In this document: positions 45,835-56,999 of the stretch, piece after piece
Numbering within the stretch: the first letter of the stretch is position 1
Layout: each line of letters starts with the position of its first letter
Origin: Armigeres subalbatus
Taxonomy: Eukaryota > Arthropoda > Insecta > Diptera > Culicidae
Direction: 5' to 3'
Length of the DNA: 64,000 bases
Assembly: GCF_024139115.2 (NCBI RefSeq)
Contig: NC_085140.1
Coordinates: 456,678,248 to 456,742,247 of the forward strand
Translations under genes and position numbers: made by a program
The notes under the pieces: generated by a model
What the model saw: only the letters and a program-made list of their open reading frames with translations
The model's database searches: none
Told to the model about the DNA's origin: nothing

Positions 45835-45970
45835 GGACCATTTGGCTGAAAACCTCTCGGCTGAATGCCATTGCCGAACAGACCATTATGCTGAAAGTCA
45901 TTCGACGAATAGATCATATGGCAGAACAGGTTATTTGGCCGAATAGGTCATTTGGCTTATTTGCTGGAGT
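45835..45970 (+). repeat. 'ggtcatttggccgaa' minisatellite block
   Basis: Degenerate units of about 21 bp (CGAACAGACCATTATGCTG, CGAATAGGTCATTTGGC). Same family at 52010-52390, 61000-61080 and 63480-64000. Confidence 0.65.
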
Positions 45971-45999
45971 ACCCATTACTCTGTGAAGTTTAGTAGAGC

Positions 46000-47685
46000 T
46001 GGAAGCAATCCACTGGTTTTCTAAATCCTTACCGACGATTCACTTAAACCTGGTTTTGGCGTCAGCCAGGCAGACTGAAGTGATAAAGCATCGACCTTGG
46101 AGCCCAACCCCAGTCGGAAGGTCCGCTGTAACGTTCCCTGCAACCCAATAATGCTCCGGGCTCCAGGCGAAATTTGTCGACTGATGCCTGTTGGTGAGGA
46201 TGTCCTGAGTTGAGAAGTGTCTCGGTTGAATGATTGGCTAAATTGCAAAAAGCCAGCTTTGGCACAAGCGAATTTGACTGGTGTGAACGGGAGGAAACTG
46301 GAAGCGATTCCAACATTGTTATCGAAGGTTGGTGTTAGGACGTTGACAAAGCTATGGTCTGCAAGACAGGAAGTTTCGGATCGTACAGTATCCTGCATTT
46401 GTTGATTGCTTGATCGATACAAAGATGAAGACCTCGTGTTGCTAGTCCTATGAAACATCCAGAGTTTCTGGATTAGGTTGATTTGGTACGACATTTGGTA
46501 TTCACGAACTGGAAGCTACGCATGAAGGTTAGGCCCCTGTCAATGGACAGGACATACTTAGCAACTGAACAATTTTTCGGTTGGGAATAGGATAGTTGCC
46601 TAGCTTAATTCTGGCCACTAATAGCTGATGCTCTATAGACGTGACCATAAGCACACTTTCAGGCTGTCACCGTAAACCAAATTGAGGTTGCCCAACAAAA
46701 CACGGCACTGACTGTCGATGGTGTTCTAATTCGGGTGCGGCGGGGGGTATTCCCAGCAGTCTTCAAAATGCAACATGTGTGAGATGTTCACGTAAGTTTT
46801 GGAACTCGCACACAGCAATCTGAACACGAGCCTGAACTCCGATACACCCAGGCACACTGTACAATGTTTAAACATTGGCCACTACGCTTGGGGAAAAGCA
46901 CGGGTTTGAAGGCAAAAAAAAATGTTGTTTATTCTTCCCAGGCTTGTTATTTATGTCTCGAATTAGAAGAATTTGACCAAAATTCAATGAAGCTATGATT
47001 GAAAATCTGAAACATGTTCTGCACATTTTTGCACATTGCAAAACAAAGCGTTTATAGATGTGATGCCTAGATTCGGGCCTTTCATTCACTACGTCGTAGG
47101 TACGAATCTGCAATTTTAAGCATTTTTTTTTAGAATTTCAGGATTGTAGGATAAGATTTTTTTAACACGTTTATAAGGGAATAATTCAATCAACTTACTT
47201 CGCGGTGGTTTTGATGGATATGCCGATAATCTGAATTGAAGTTCTGGATTGCATAGACCAGCTGTTCTCAGCCTGGGGTACATGTACCCATGGGGGTATC
47301 TTCACTGATCTCAGGGGGTACCTCGGATAGAAACGCGTAATGGCGGATGTGTACAGTTCCAAAATAATCATTGATACAGTTTTGATTGTTGCATATTTTT
47401 TATTCTAAGACTTTGCATTGTACATAATATGCATGATGATCGGTAAATCAAAGACGTTTGAATTCTACCCATCTCAACCAGCACAGTGTATAAAGGGCTG
47501 TTGGACAAAGTATGAAAAGGACATCGAATAGACAAATTTTGAAAATCTTATTGTAATCTATCTGATCGAGACAAAATGTTGAAGATATGTTGAAAATATG
47601 CTTCTGAACAAAAATTTAGAACCTAAAATTTCGAAAGCCTCAAATTGAGAGACGTGAAGGCCTTTTTTCGAAAGCACATAAACTT
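46000..47685. other. unresolved; possible old retroelement, no clear motif
   Basis: A 157-residue minus-strand frame (46494-46021) and nearby frames have a coding-like look, but I could not place them in any gag-pol or host family. 46860-47685 is AT-rich. Confidence 0.3.
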
Positions 47686-47689
47686 CATT

Positions 47690-47890
47690 GCAAGAGGCTT
47701 GGAAGCCACCTTCTAAATGTCTCGATAGCCTATTTCCTTGCTGTTCAAAAGTTCCAAGAGGCTTCAAAGTCGCCTTTCAAAAGGCTCTGAAGCTTACTTT
47801 CAAGAGCCTCCAAAGCCTTTTAAGAGGCTCGGAAACTTTTTTTCAAAAGGATCGGAGATCTCCTTTCAAGAGACTCGTAAACCTCCTTCT
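47690..47890 (+). repeat. degenerate units of the 23-bp array
   Basis: AGAGGCTTGGAAGCC, TCCAAGAGGCTTCAAAG and CAAAAGGCTCTGAAGC are diverged forms of the 48105-49566 unit, separated from it by a MITE. Confidence 0.7.
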
Positions 47891-47891
47891 A

Positions 47892-48102
47892 AAGCCTGTC
47901 CACGTTAAATTTCGGACACCCATCTACAAACGCGATTTTTAAACATTTTTCCCAACCACTGAGACGATCTATTTACATGACAGCTCAATCTCTTCGCTTT
48001 ACTGCTGCATTCAGCATGTCTTAGCTCTTATTCAAATTGATGAAATGGCGACAAATCAATTGAACATTGTCCAACTGTCCGAAATTTAACGTGGACAGGC
48101 TT
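47892..48102. mobile_element. 211-bp Tc1/mariner-like MITE, TA target duplication
   Basis: Ends AAGCCTGTCCACGTTAAATT and the inverted AATTTAACGTGGACAGGCTT, with TA outside both (47890-47891, 48103-48104). It is inserted in the old left edge of the 23-bp array. Confidence 0.9.
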
Positions 48103-48104
48103 TA

Positions 48105-49566
48105 AGTGTCTTGAAAGCCTACTTCTATGCAGCTTGAAAATTCCAAGAGGCTCCAGAGCCTCCTTTCAAGAGGCCCGGAAGCCTCCTTTCAAAAGGCCCG
48201 GAAGCCTCCTTCCGGAAGCCTCCTTCAAGAGGCCCGAAGCCTCCTTTCAAGAGGCTCGAAGCCTCCTTTCAAGAGGCCCGGAAGCCTCCTTTCAAGAGGC
48301 CCGGAAGCCTCCTTTCCTCCTTCCGGAAGCCTCCTTTCAAGAGGCCCGGAAGCCTCCTTTCAAGAGGCCCGGAAGCCTCCTTTCAAGAGGCCCGGAAGCC
48401 TCCTTTCAAGAGGCCCGGAAGCCTCCTTTCAAGAGGCCCGGAAGCCTCCTTTCAAGAGGCCCTGGAAGCCTCCTTTCAAGAGGCCCGGAAGCCTCCTTTC
48501 AAGAGGCCCTGAAGCCTCCTTTCAAGAGGCCCGGAAGCCTCCTTTCAAGAGGCCCGGAAGCCTCCTTTCAAGAGGCCCGGAAGCCTCCTTTCAAGAGGCC
48601 CGGAAGCCTCCTTTCAAGAGGCCCGGAAGCCTCCTTTCAAGAGGCCCGGAAGCCTCCTGTCGAGGCGCTAGCAAGCCTCCTTTCAAGAAGCCCGGAAGCC
48701 TCCTTTCGAGAGGGCCTGAAGCCTCTTTCAATATGCCCGGAAGCCTCCTTTCAAGAGGCCCGGAAGCCTCCTTTCAAGAGGCTTGGAAGCCTCCTTTCAA
48801 GAGGCTCGGAAGCCTCCTTTCAAGAGGCTTGGAAGCCTCCTTTCAAGAGGCTTGGAAGCCTACTTTCAAGAGGCCCGGAAGCCTCCTTTCAAGAGGCCCG
48901 GAAGCCTCCTTTCAAGAGGCCCGGAAGCCTCCTTTCAAGAGGCCCGGAAGCCTCCTTTCAAGAGGCCCGGAAGCCTCCTTTCAAGAGGCCCGGAAGCCTC
49001 CTTTCAAGAGGCCCGGAAGCCTCCTTTCAAGAGGCCCGGAAGCCTCCTTTCAAGAGGCCCAGAAGCCTCCTTTCAAGAGGCCCGAAGCCTCCTTTCAAGA
49101 GGCCCGGAAGCCTCCTTTCAAGAGGCCCGGAAGCCTCCTTTCAAGAGGCCCAAGCCTCCTTTCAAGAGGCCCGGAAGCCTCCTTTCAAGAGGCCCGGAAG
49201 CCTCCTTTCAAGAGGCCCGGAAGCCTCCTTTCAAGAGGCCCGGAAGCCTCCTTTCAAGAGGCCCGGAAGCCTCCTTTCAAGAGGCCCGGAAGCCTCCTTT
49301 CAAGAGGCCCGGAAGCCTCCTTTCAAGAGGCCCGGAAGCCTCCTTTCAAGAGGCCCGGAAGCCCTCCTTTCAAGAGGCCCGGAAGCCTCCTTTCAAGAGG
49401 CCCGGAAGCCTCCTTTCAAGAGGCCCGGAAGCCTCCTTTCAAGAGGCCCGGAAGCCTCCTTTCAAGAGGCCCGGAAGCCTCCTTTCAAGAGGCCCGGAAG
49501 CCTCCTTTCAAGAGGCTTGGAAGCCTCCTTTCAAGAGGCTCGGAAGCCTCCTTTCAAGAGGCTCGG
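48105..49566 (+). repeat. 23-bp tandem array, about 60 units
   Basis: The unit is AAGCCTCCTTTCAAGAGG followed by CCCGG. Each holds the short inverted repeat GCCTC...GAGGC. 23 is not a multiple of 3 and the unit lacks stops in every plus frame, so three overlapping frames stay open (48127-49605, 48134-49582, 48783-49655), all reading a 23-residue cycle with SLLSRGPEASF and QEARKPPFKRP. Variants with CTTGG or CTCGG cluster at 48780-48860 and at the right edge (49510-49566). The centre (48880-49500) is nearly uniform. These frames are not taken as genes. Confidence 0.95.
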
Positions 49567-49649
49567 ATTTTGGTTCGGTTAATAATGAACTCGGTTTGGA
49601 TCTAGTATGCATGTACCACACTATACTTGTTCAAACACGGCTCATGTTT

Positions 49650-50630
49650 TCGTGAAGACTGATTCCCACTTATCCACCAACAGAATTTCATCGGCGTAGA
49701 TATGGATGTTATCCGGCAGATGAACTCGTTCATGACGAAAAAGAATAGTGTATCCGCCAGAGTAGATCTTTCGGGTATGCCAGTTTCCTCTTTGCAGGAC
49801 CTTGATGTATCATTTTCAACGAGAACTCGGGAAGTGCGCCCTGTAAGCAAATTGCAAATAAAGTCGAGGGTGTTAGTCGAAAATTCCTATAAGGCAAGCT
49901 GATGCAGTACTGGGGTCCCATACATGCCATTGAACTCGTTCATCTATTGAGACTTGGTCGGTGTACTTAAACTGTTTGAAGACATCCTGGAGAGCATCCC
50001 AAGTCCTGCAAAATACGTACTCGTTCCATATCCTGGCCAAAACGTATGCTTCCGGAAGTTTAGTCTTCCGTCAGTTTCCTTTTTCCTGGTAGACGGCGAT
50101 TAAACTATATATTTATGACCTTGCAGGAATTTGGAAGCGTCTCGTAAGGCGAAGTTATTCTTAGAAATAAAAATGATATACCTCTTTTATCCATTTTTCT
50201 GGGATCGTAAGGTTGCGTCACGTTTCATTTATCATTCCCAGGATATAAAACCTAGTTGATAGCAGAACTTTCTTCAGCATAGGTATCCTATCCCAGTCCT
50301 GATGATTTTCAACTGCTCCTGGATAAAGCGTATGTCAGTTCTGCGGCGAAGAAATGCTGGTTGAGTTGGGATCCAGAGTTATCCGAGGAAATCGGGAAGT
50401 TTTCTAAGGTAAGGTTTCTGGTGTGCATAGAAGCACGAAATTCGGCAGAGAGCCCAAAAAAGAAAGGTACTCTTTTAGTGTATCGGCGAATTTGCGGGGG
50501 TTCAAAATAGTGTAGTTTTGCTGGTCCAAAGGGGAACACCTCTATTCCCGTTGAATCTCCTTCACATTTCAACTGCCGATTGGATCCAAGGATGACTGGT
50601 TGGATCCAAGTATGACTGTTTAACATTTTC
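49650..50630 (-). pseudogene. I-superfamily LINE reverse transcriptase, decayed
   Basis: The minus strand reads FEPPQIRRYTKRVPFFFGL-like linker (50480-50430), HFFAAELTYALSRS (about 50355-50320), the beginning of an RT domain, then after stops LLTGRTSRVLVENDTSRSCK and EETGIPERSTLADTLFF (49850-49740). A one-base shift leads to HIYADEILLV near 49695, so the active site is YADE rather than YADD. Several frameshifts and stops. R1/LOA-type placement is from memory. Confidence 0.75.
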
Positions 50631-50639
50631 TCCCTGTAA

Positions 50640-51700
50640 ATTTCCAGGACACTAACCGCAAAAGAGGTTGGTCAGGAGAATGCCTCGTTAGATCTCAGAA
50701 AGCCTTACTTCGTCTTTTAACGGCTCATCGTATCACCTTAGATTACAAAAGACAGGAGCTTCTGTTTCGAACCAGTTAAGAAGATTTGGAGAATAAGTCT
50801 ACTTACCGCACTGATAGAGGTTGCATAGTGAACGTTAAAGAAGGTGCGAGCTCCGCTGTCACCAAGTCTGCTGCCTCAAATGCCTTTAGCAGAGCGACGC
50901 TCCCGTACCTTGGGGCTGGATGATGGGTGTTTGAATCCCATAGGTTAATTTCAGATTACTTCGAAGATAATTCGAGCTCTACAGGAAGATTGGGTCGTTA
51001 ACTTATTGGGTGTCTAAGGGGTGTCCTACAGAATCTTTATCGCCACAGAGTAGTGCATTTTTTTCCTACCTTGATTACCCAATTGTACCTACCTCTTACA
51101 TAGAGAGCAATCTAATGAGGCCGATGACACTCGGTTTACTTTTTGCAGTGCCATGCCATAGGAGCAGCTGGTATGGGTAAGTAGTTGGGCAGGTTGTTTC
51201 AGCAGCCGATTATATTGCACTGCATGTAAAACTTCACCTCCAGCCGTGCAGCAGAGTTCTTAGAAGGATTCGTAGGCAGTGTTGGTAAAATCACTAATAA
51301 ATCTCAATCAACGAGCGCTCCCGTGTGAACGAAATCGTCTGCAACTTTAATGAAATGCATCACGCTTGAATTTTTCATGCTAAAACACATCATTTCACTC
51401 ATTTGCCAAAAAATCATTTTGGTTTAAAACGCATTTGAAATCAATTTGGGGGCAATTTTTTGCTTATACATAAAAGAGTGTCTAATATTTGATGCGACAA
51501 ACGTCAATTCACTGTTTTTAACGAAGGAGAACAAAAGAAAATCTACGATGATTCAAATGGATGATTCAACTCATCCATGAGTTTTTAGGTGCTGAGTTGG
51601 GTGCGTTTCAACTCACGCTTGATTTGAATCATCCATGAGTTTTGAGATTTTGAGTGTTTACCAACACTGTTCGTAGGTTTAGTTGAACTGGGTAATATGG
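50640..51700. other. no gene recognised
   Basis: Includes inverted words ATGATTCAACTCATCCATGA and TTGAATCATCCATGAG around 51548-51640, perhaps another decayed element. Confidence 0.3.
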
Positions 51701-51708
51701 GTTATACA

Positions 51709-51851
51709 CAGGGCCGGATTTAGACGGAAGGCGGTCTCGGGGCCAACAGCTTGTGAGGGCCCCAAAATATACAAAAAATGTGGGTTTTGATACATAACGT
51801 TTGTGGGGGCACGGGGTCACGGCCCCCCGGCCCCCGCTTAATCCGGCCCTG
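51709..51851. mobile_element. 143-bp hAT-like MITE
   Basis: Ends CAGGGCCGGATTTA and TTAATCCGGCCCTG. The flanking octamers GTTATACA (51701-51708) and GTTATTCT (51852-51859) agree at six of eight bases, as for an aged 8-bp hAT duplication. Confidence 0.75.
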
Positions 51852-52009
51852 GTTATTCTCAGCTAGTAAAAGTATTGTATTGTCTGTATTGTCCAAAACG
51901 TACTGACTGTTTTTTAGATTTATACGGGAATTGTTCTTAATTATCTAAGGAAACTTTTTTGGATTTTCGCGAAAAATTCCGCTGAAATCATGAATTTTCA
52001 CAGGAATTT

Positions 52010-52390
52010 CTATACTAGAAATTCTTCTGCGTTTGGCCGAAAATATCGAAAAATATCTATCCGAAAAAGTCACACGACCAAAAATGTCGTTTGGCCAAAT
52101 ATGAACTTTTGTCGGTAAGTCGGCCTGTGACCGAATGACAGTGAATGTGGAAAATGTGCAGTGATAGATGATAATTGAAACGTTTCTCATCTTTATTCTC
52201 GCTTCTTATGCATCATTTTTGATTTCACATCTCACTTATTAATTTTAATTAATCAAATTACACATTCACTATTGTTCAGCTAAACAACATTTTTGGCCAT
52301 ATGACCCGTTCAGCCAACGACATTTACGGTCGTATGACATGTCGGTCAAATGGCATTTACGGCCATGTGACCGGTTCGGCCAAACGACAG
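52010..52390. repeat. 'gaccaaaaatgtcgtttggccaa' minisatellite blocks
   Basis: Loose units of about 20-30 bp such as TGTCGTTTGGCCAAA and TTTACGGCCATGTGACCGG, the same family as 63480-64000. Confidence 0.55.
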
Positions 52391-52501
52391 AGTCTCGCTG
52401 GGAGCTGCAGACTCAATCAAATCAAATTCAATGTTCAATGTGTTCAATGTGCACGTTACGATTTTTTCACATTGCACTATCATTATGTTTATGCATTTCC
52501 C

Positions 52502-52636
52502 CAGGGCCGGATTCCGTTGGTGCCGTGGCCTCGGGCCCCCACAAATCTTATGTACCAAAACTAACGTTTTTTGTACATTTTGGAGCCCCCACAAGCTGTC
52601 GGCCCCAGGGCCCCCTTTCTGTTAAATCTGGCCCTG
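52502..52636. mobile_element. hAT-like MITE, inverted relative of 51709-51851
   Basis: Ends CAGGGCCGGATTCC and AAATCTGGCCCTG. The interior is the reverse complement of the copy at 51709 (GCCCCCACAAGCTGTCGGCC). The target duplication is not clear. Confidence 0.7.
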
Positions 52637-52639
52637 CAT

Positions 52640-53355
52640 ATATTCCCTAGCCCATAACCGCTTGGTACGTAAGCAACCATAAATATTTCATGGCTTTCCG
52701 TAATCAATTTCAAAAACTATCAGAGCTCTATGCGAGCCGAAATGTACATTAGAATAACAAATTGCATTAAAAATGTTATTCTTAAACGAAACTTAAAAGG
52801 AAAGATAAAGATGAAGTGCCTAAGGGCAGTAACACTTATACTGTTAAATTTATTGTACCACAAAAACAAAAATGAAAATAAAAATGAATTTTACTACTAC
52901 TATAGTAGTACTCATATTCAATTTCATCCAATGTTGGTTTCGAATTTAAACGAAACACGACACTCGAATACTCGTAATCTATTCAAATACGGTTTTGATT
53001 GGAAACGTCCACGGGAAAGGCGGACGATAGACCTCTCTGTAATTCCATTTTGCTGCAGGAGTGTGTTGCTTCAATTTTAATACATTTTTCCTTGTAAAAC
53101 TATTTCTGGGAGGGATAGAAGCAGTATTCCCGTCCACAGTATCAACACAGTGTCAACACTCAAAATCGACAATCCGAATGTTGCTGGCACTGTTAAGTGA
53201 AGTCAAGCACGAGGTGTTGGAGACAGCATTAGTGTTAAGTTCGAAATAAGTATCATGTCTGAAAACTTCAATCAAGTAGATAAATTGAATGGAATAAACT
53301 AAATAAACTAAATACAGTAGTAACAAGACTTTCAGTGTAATATTGACAATTATTC
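52640..53355. other. no gene recognised
   Basis: AT-rich; the 116-residue frame 52730-53080 has no family features. Confidence 0.3.
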
Positions 53356-53358
53356 ATA

Positions 53359-53725
53359 AAGTCGACTCTCTACATCTCGAAGTTCTGTATTTCGATATCT
53401 CTCCCAATGTATATTAATGGTTTCTTCAGTCCCTTCAATCTACATACATTTGTGTATTCTACAATTCGATAACTCCCCAATCTTGATATCTCTCTATCTC
53501 GATGTGTTCTGATCATATTTTACTCTGGGTTCACTCTCCTTATGTCGATAAGTTTAAATTTTTAGGCTGGTCTTTGGACAATAACAAACATATCAGCAAC
53601 AAGAAATGGCATTTGTTTTGTTGTCGTTTTTCATAGCAACGAGCTTGGGTCTAGTCCCCATTTCAGCTCTCCTTCCATTCCTCGATCTTTTCCTGTCTCA
53701 ATATCGAGATGTGGAGAGGCGACTG
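53359..53725. mobile_element. pogo/Tc1-like MITE, TA target duplication
   Basis: AAGTCGACTCTCTACATCTC at the left pairs with GAGATGTGGAGAGGCGACTG at the right; TA lies outside both (53357-53358, 53726-53727). Repeated words such as TATCTCTCTATCTCGATG inside. Confidence 0.7.
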
Positions 53726-53729
53726 TATT

Positions 53730-55540
53730 TACGTTTTAAACTTTGGTATGCTGTATGATTCATCAAATACAAAATCGACTTCAATATTATCGCCCCAACT
53801 TCTAAGCCAATCGCAAATGTATGTCCAGGTACGTATTCACAAGAATTCTGCTCAGTGCGTTAGACCAACAAAACAGAACAGAAGCACCGAGTAGAGCGCT
53901 GAATGTAAAGTTCATCATTCAACTGCTGCCATCCTTCTGACAACCATATCTCCGTATGCTCGTCGGCACTGCAGAACATTCGCCGCCTCCACGTCACAGC
54001 TCGCAACCCATCACATTACGGCTGAGGCATGTCAGCGATGGTACACCGAAATTGTTTATCTTCCTCCTACAGGCCAATCCGGCGAGAAGCGCGCGCGGAG
54101 GAGTAGCAGCAGTCAAACAACAAAGTGTGTGAAAGCACTCCGCTCAAGCTTAATTCTCATACCGAGCGTGAAATGAGAAGCTTATGATGATGAATGAAAT
54201 TGTGCACGATGATGAATTACTGGAACCCCTCTCATAACGGAGGAGATCCCGCTCGTTCCCGGTCGGTCGTTCGGTCGGCCGCCGGGACGACGGAGGAGCG
54301 AGCGCTAAGCGAACGATTATTTTGAGGGATTTCTCGGAAGCACGGAAAGGGTTGCATGACTGATAACTGAATTATCATCGGGATATCTCGCTGCTGTCAT
54401 GGTTTTGCCACTCTTCCACGCCGGTGCCATTGCCGCACGTCCGTGTGGGAGGTGGATCAAGTACCTCTACGTGAGGGCAGTTACGTGCCAACCCGGAACG
54501 TGCCATCGACTCTTTTTTTTCTGTTTTATGATTTTTCCGTCCGGGCCCCGGTTCGGTGTATCTTCCGCTTTACAGGGATAAGTCTATGTCTCAATTTATC
54601 ACTCGGAATTTGCTTAGTAATGAAAAAACGAATGTGTGTGTCTGCCATGGTATTACGGTGCCGAGGCTGCCACATTACAGTGTCAGTAAAAACGGATATG
54701 TATGGATAAGCCCAATTAACATGATTACTATCTAACCTCCAACTTGTTTCAAACAAACGAAGTGATATAAGAATAGGTGGATACAATAAACAAGCGATAT
54801 GAAAGAACATTTTTTAATGATAAAGAATTTTCTCTATTATCACTTTGCAAATTGCCTTTTTGTTGCCTGGTTGTCCTTCTGAAATCGCAAGGAAATTACG
54901 TAATAGGATTGGGGCTGGTTTTCGGAATTTCTGTACTCATTTTGGTTAGACTTTTCGAAAAACGGTTTTCATCGTCATAAATATACAAGTCTTGAGCACA
55001 TTTGTGACATATTTTTATCGATGAAAACAAATTAAGAAAAAGGTTATGAACAAACAAATGCGGGGGAAAAATTTGGCCAACCAACCCCAGGACGAGTGAA
55101 TCCAAAGCGTACGATGCCTTTTGGAATACACTTCGGATATGTTTTTCAATCATCAACGTAAATGCTGAGCTTGCTACATCAAACATTCCATTCGACGCGG
55201 TGAATCTGAACACGTTTGTAGTATTGCCTGCAAGGGCCTGCAAGTCTTATCACTAAAAAGCTGATAGTTTGCTCCCGGGCCGGATAGTATTCGGGTTGTT
55301 ATACTGTGTCACTATGCTAATGATGTTGCTGATCCGCTTGCCTTTGCTTTTAACAAAACATTCGAAAGAGGGGTTCATATTCTCCATATGTAGGAAACAG
55401 TCTTACATGTTTTCGGTGCATACAAATGGAGTTCGTCGTGATGTCAAAACTAAAACCGCGGAATCATTCAGTCAGTACGTCATTTCAAAGCTCTTGAGGT
55501 CATGATTAGTGGCAACGATTTACGATCGACGAAAGCTTCT
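53730..55540. other. no gene recognised; GC-rich 54030-54330
   Basis: 54060-54330 has GC-rich, CpG-bearing sequence (GGTCGGTCGTTCGGTCGG) without repeat-family features, and could be conserved non-coding DNA or a distal promoter. A poly-T run precedes 54530. No convincing coding. Confidence 0.35.
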
Positions 55541-55545
55541 ATACC

Positions 55546-55973
55546 GGAAATAAGTATAAAGACAAGCATGATTTTCATACATTTTCATCATGATTGAGGA
55601 TCGATATCTCGATTCGTAGCGATTCGATTTGGCTGAAATTTCACTAGGCACCTGTTTTTAACTTGAACTTTCGATCTTTGAGTAAATTGAATACATCTCT
55701 GTTGATTTTGACCTCAAAATCTGGAAATAATTATAAAGACACCACTTTTTTATATGGAGCTCCATACAACGGAACTGTCTTTATAATTATTTCCATCAGA
55801 AACGCGTATAACCAGAATATATGCATAAATGTAACTATCATTGAATAAAAATTCAAGTAATTTTAGGCTTGTTGGCAAAAAATCACCCCAATCGAATCGC
55901 TAAGAATCGAGATATTGACTTCCCAATATGGCCATTTTGTATGGAAACCGAGCTTGTCTTTATACTTATTTCC
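55546..55973. mobile_element. inverted-repeat MITE with a nested smaller relative
   Basis: GGAAATAAGTATAAAGACAA at 55546 pairs with TTGTCTTTATACTTATTTCC to 55973, and pairing extends inward to ATCTCGATTC / GAATCGAGAT. Inside, 55720-55800 is a second stem, GGAAATAATTATAAAGACA and its complement, sharing the same terminal word. Confidence 0.75.
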
Positions 55974-55984
55974 ACCAGTGTATT

Positions 55985-56520
55985 TCAAACAACCAACATG
56001 GACTTATTCCTGGCAGATGGGCGAGGACTTAACGACTACTTGTGTCTGTGTGACACCAATGGAATTGAGAATTGAGAATTGATCGCAAAGGAAGAAGGAA
56101 CTATCGTAGCCAAACAAATCACAGATCGAATCACTCGAATATACGCAGAAAATCAGCATCAGAAGCAAATATTAAGAGAGCGTGCGTTGCGTACGCTTCC
56201 AAAAACGAACACTGAATGATCATAAGGGAGAAGAAGACCGCCAGCTGTAATAGAGAGAAAAAGTGTAATCATTGAAATTTCACACGGTGTGGTATAGGAA
56301 ATGAAGTATATTTTTGTTATAAAAAAAATTTAATTTGTCTTTCAATTAAATCTTCGTTTAAGGGGTTAACATTTGAAAAGCACACAAAACAGACATGATA
56401 TCTCGATTTAATAAGCAGTTTATGCTTAAGATTATTGTATTTCTAACCCCACAAACTAAAAAAATGTTTGACAATTTTGTTTATAATGTTCTAGAGGCAT
56501 TTTATTCGTTATTTTCTATA
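55985..56520. other. no gene recognised
   Basis: AT-rich, without clear repeats or coding. Confidence 0.3.
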
Positions 56521-56529
56521 TCCTACCTA

Positions 56530-56920
56530 TACACCTGGTTAGCTACAGCACCGATACACCTATGCATGGCGTATTGTAGAGCTCGCATAATCGTTGGTCT
56601 TGGGCGATGTTCCTCCAGTTTCCAAGAACGTCTAGGGTCCCCAAGTCCGATTCCACCGCGTGCAGCCAGCGTGTTCGTGGCCTTCCACGAAGTCTCCGGT
56701 CCCTATCTGGTTTTCTGTTGAATATTGTTTTCTCTATCCTTTCTTCCAACATTCGCACTTAGTGACCAGCCCACTGTAGTCTGTCGTTTTATACGATTCA
56801 CATGTTTTTTCCTTCGTATACTTGATACAGCTCATGATTCATGCGTCTGCGCTACACACCATTTTCTAGTTTCCCTCCGAGTATTGTACGCAGAACTTTT
56901 CGCGCGAAAACTCCGAAAGC
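56530..56920 (-). pseudogene. LINE C-terminal fragment, second subfamily
   Basis: The minus frame 56758-56543 reads IFNRKPDRDRRLRGRPRTRW, then LHAVESDLGTL and NWRNIAQDQ. Upstream, in other frames, are VLRTILGGK and RRRMNHELYQVYE (56900-56830). This is the end of an RTE-type or related LINE differing from 13187-15032 and 40312-41865 in having RGRPRTRW instead of RGAQRARW. Confidence 0.7.
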
Positions 56921-56929
56921 TTGTCACCT

Positions 56930-56945
56930 GGGGGGGGGGGGGGGG
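56930..56945 (+). repeat. (G)16 run
   Basis: Sixteen consecutive G directly upstream (on the minus strand) of the LINE fragment. Its length may be a sequencing or assembly estimate. Confidence 0.9.
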
Positions 56946-56999
56946 TTGCATGAGACGGAGACAAAAGTGAAAAGAGACGAAGATGGAACTGGTCCCCAT

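Noticed and set aside
46021..46494. 157-residue minus-strand frame as a BEL/Pao gag-pol piece
   Set aside because: I looked for protease and RT motifs in neighbouring frames and found none convincing.
48105..49566. CRISPR-like array from regular 23-bp repeats
   Set aside because: There are no unique spacers between units; it is a plain tandem array in a eukaryotic genome.
48127..49605. 492-residue open frame as a proline/arginine-rich repeat protein
   Set aside because: All three plus frames are open over the same array because the 23-bp unit lacks stops; there is no promoter, splice or codon evidence for one frame.
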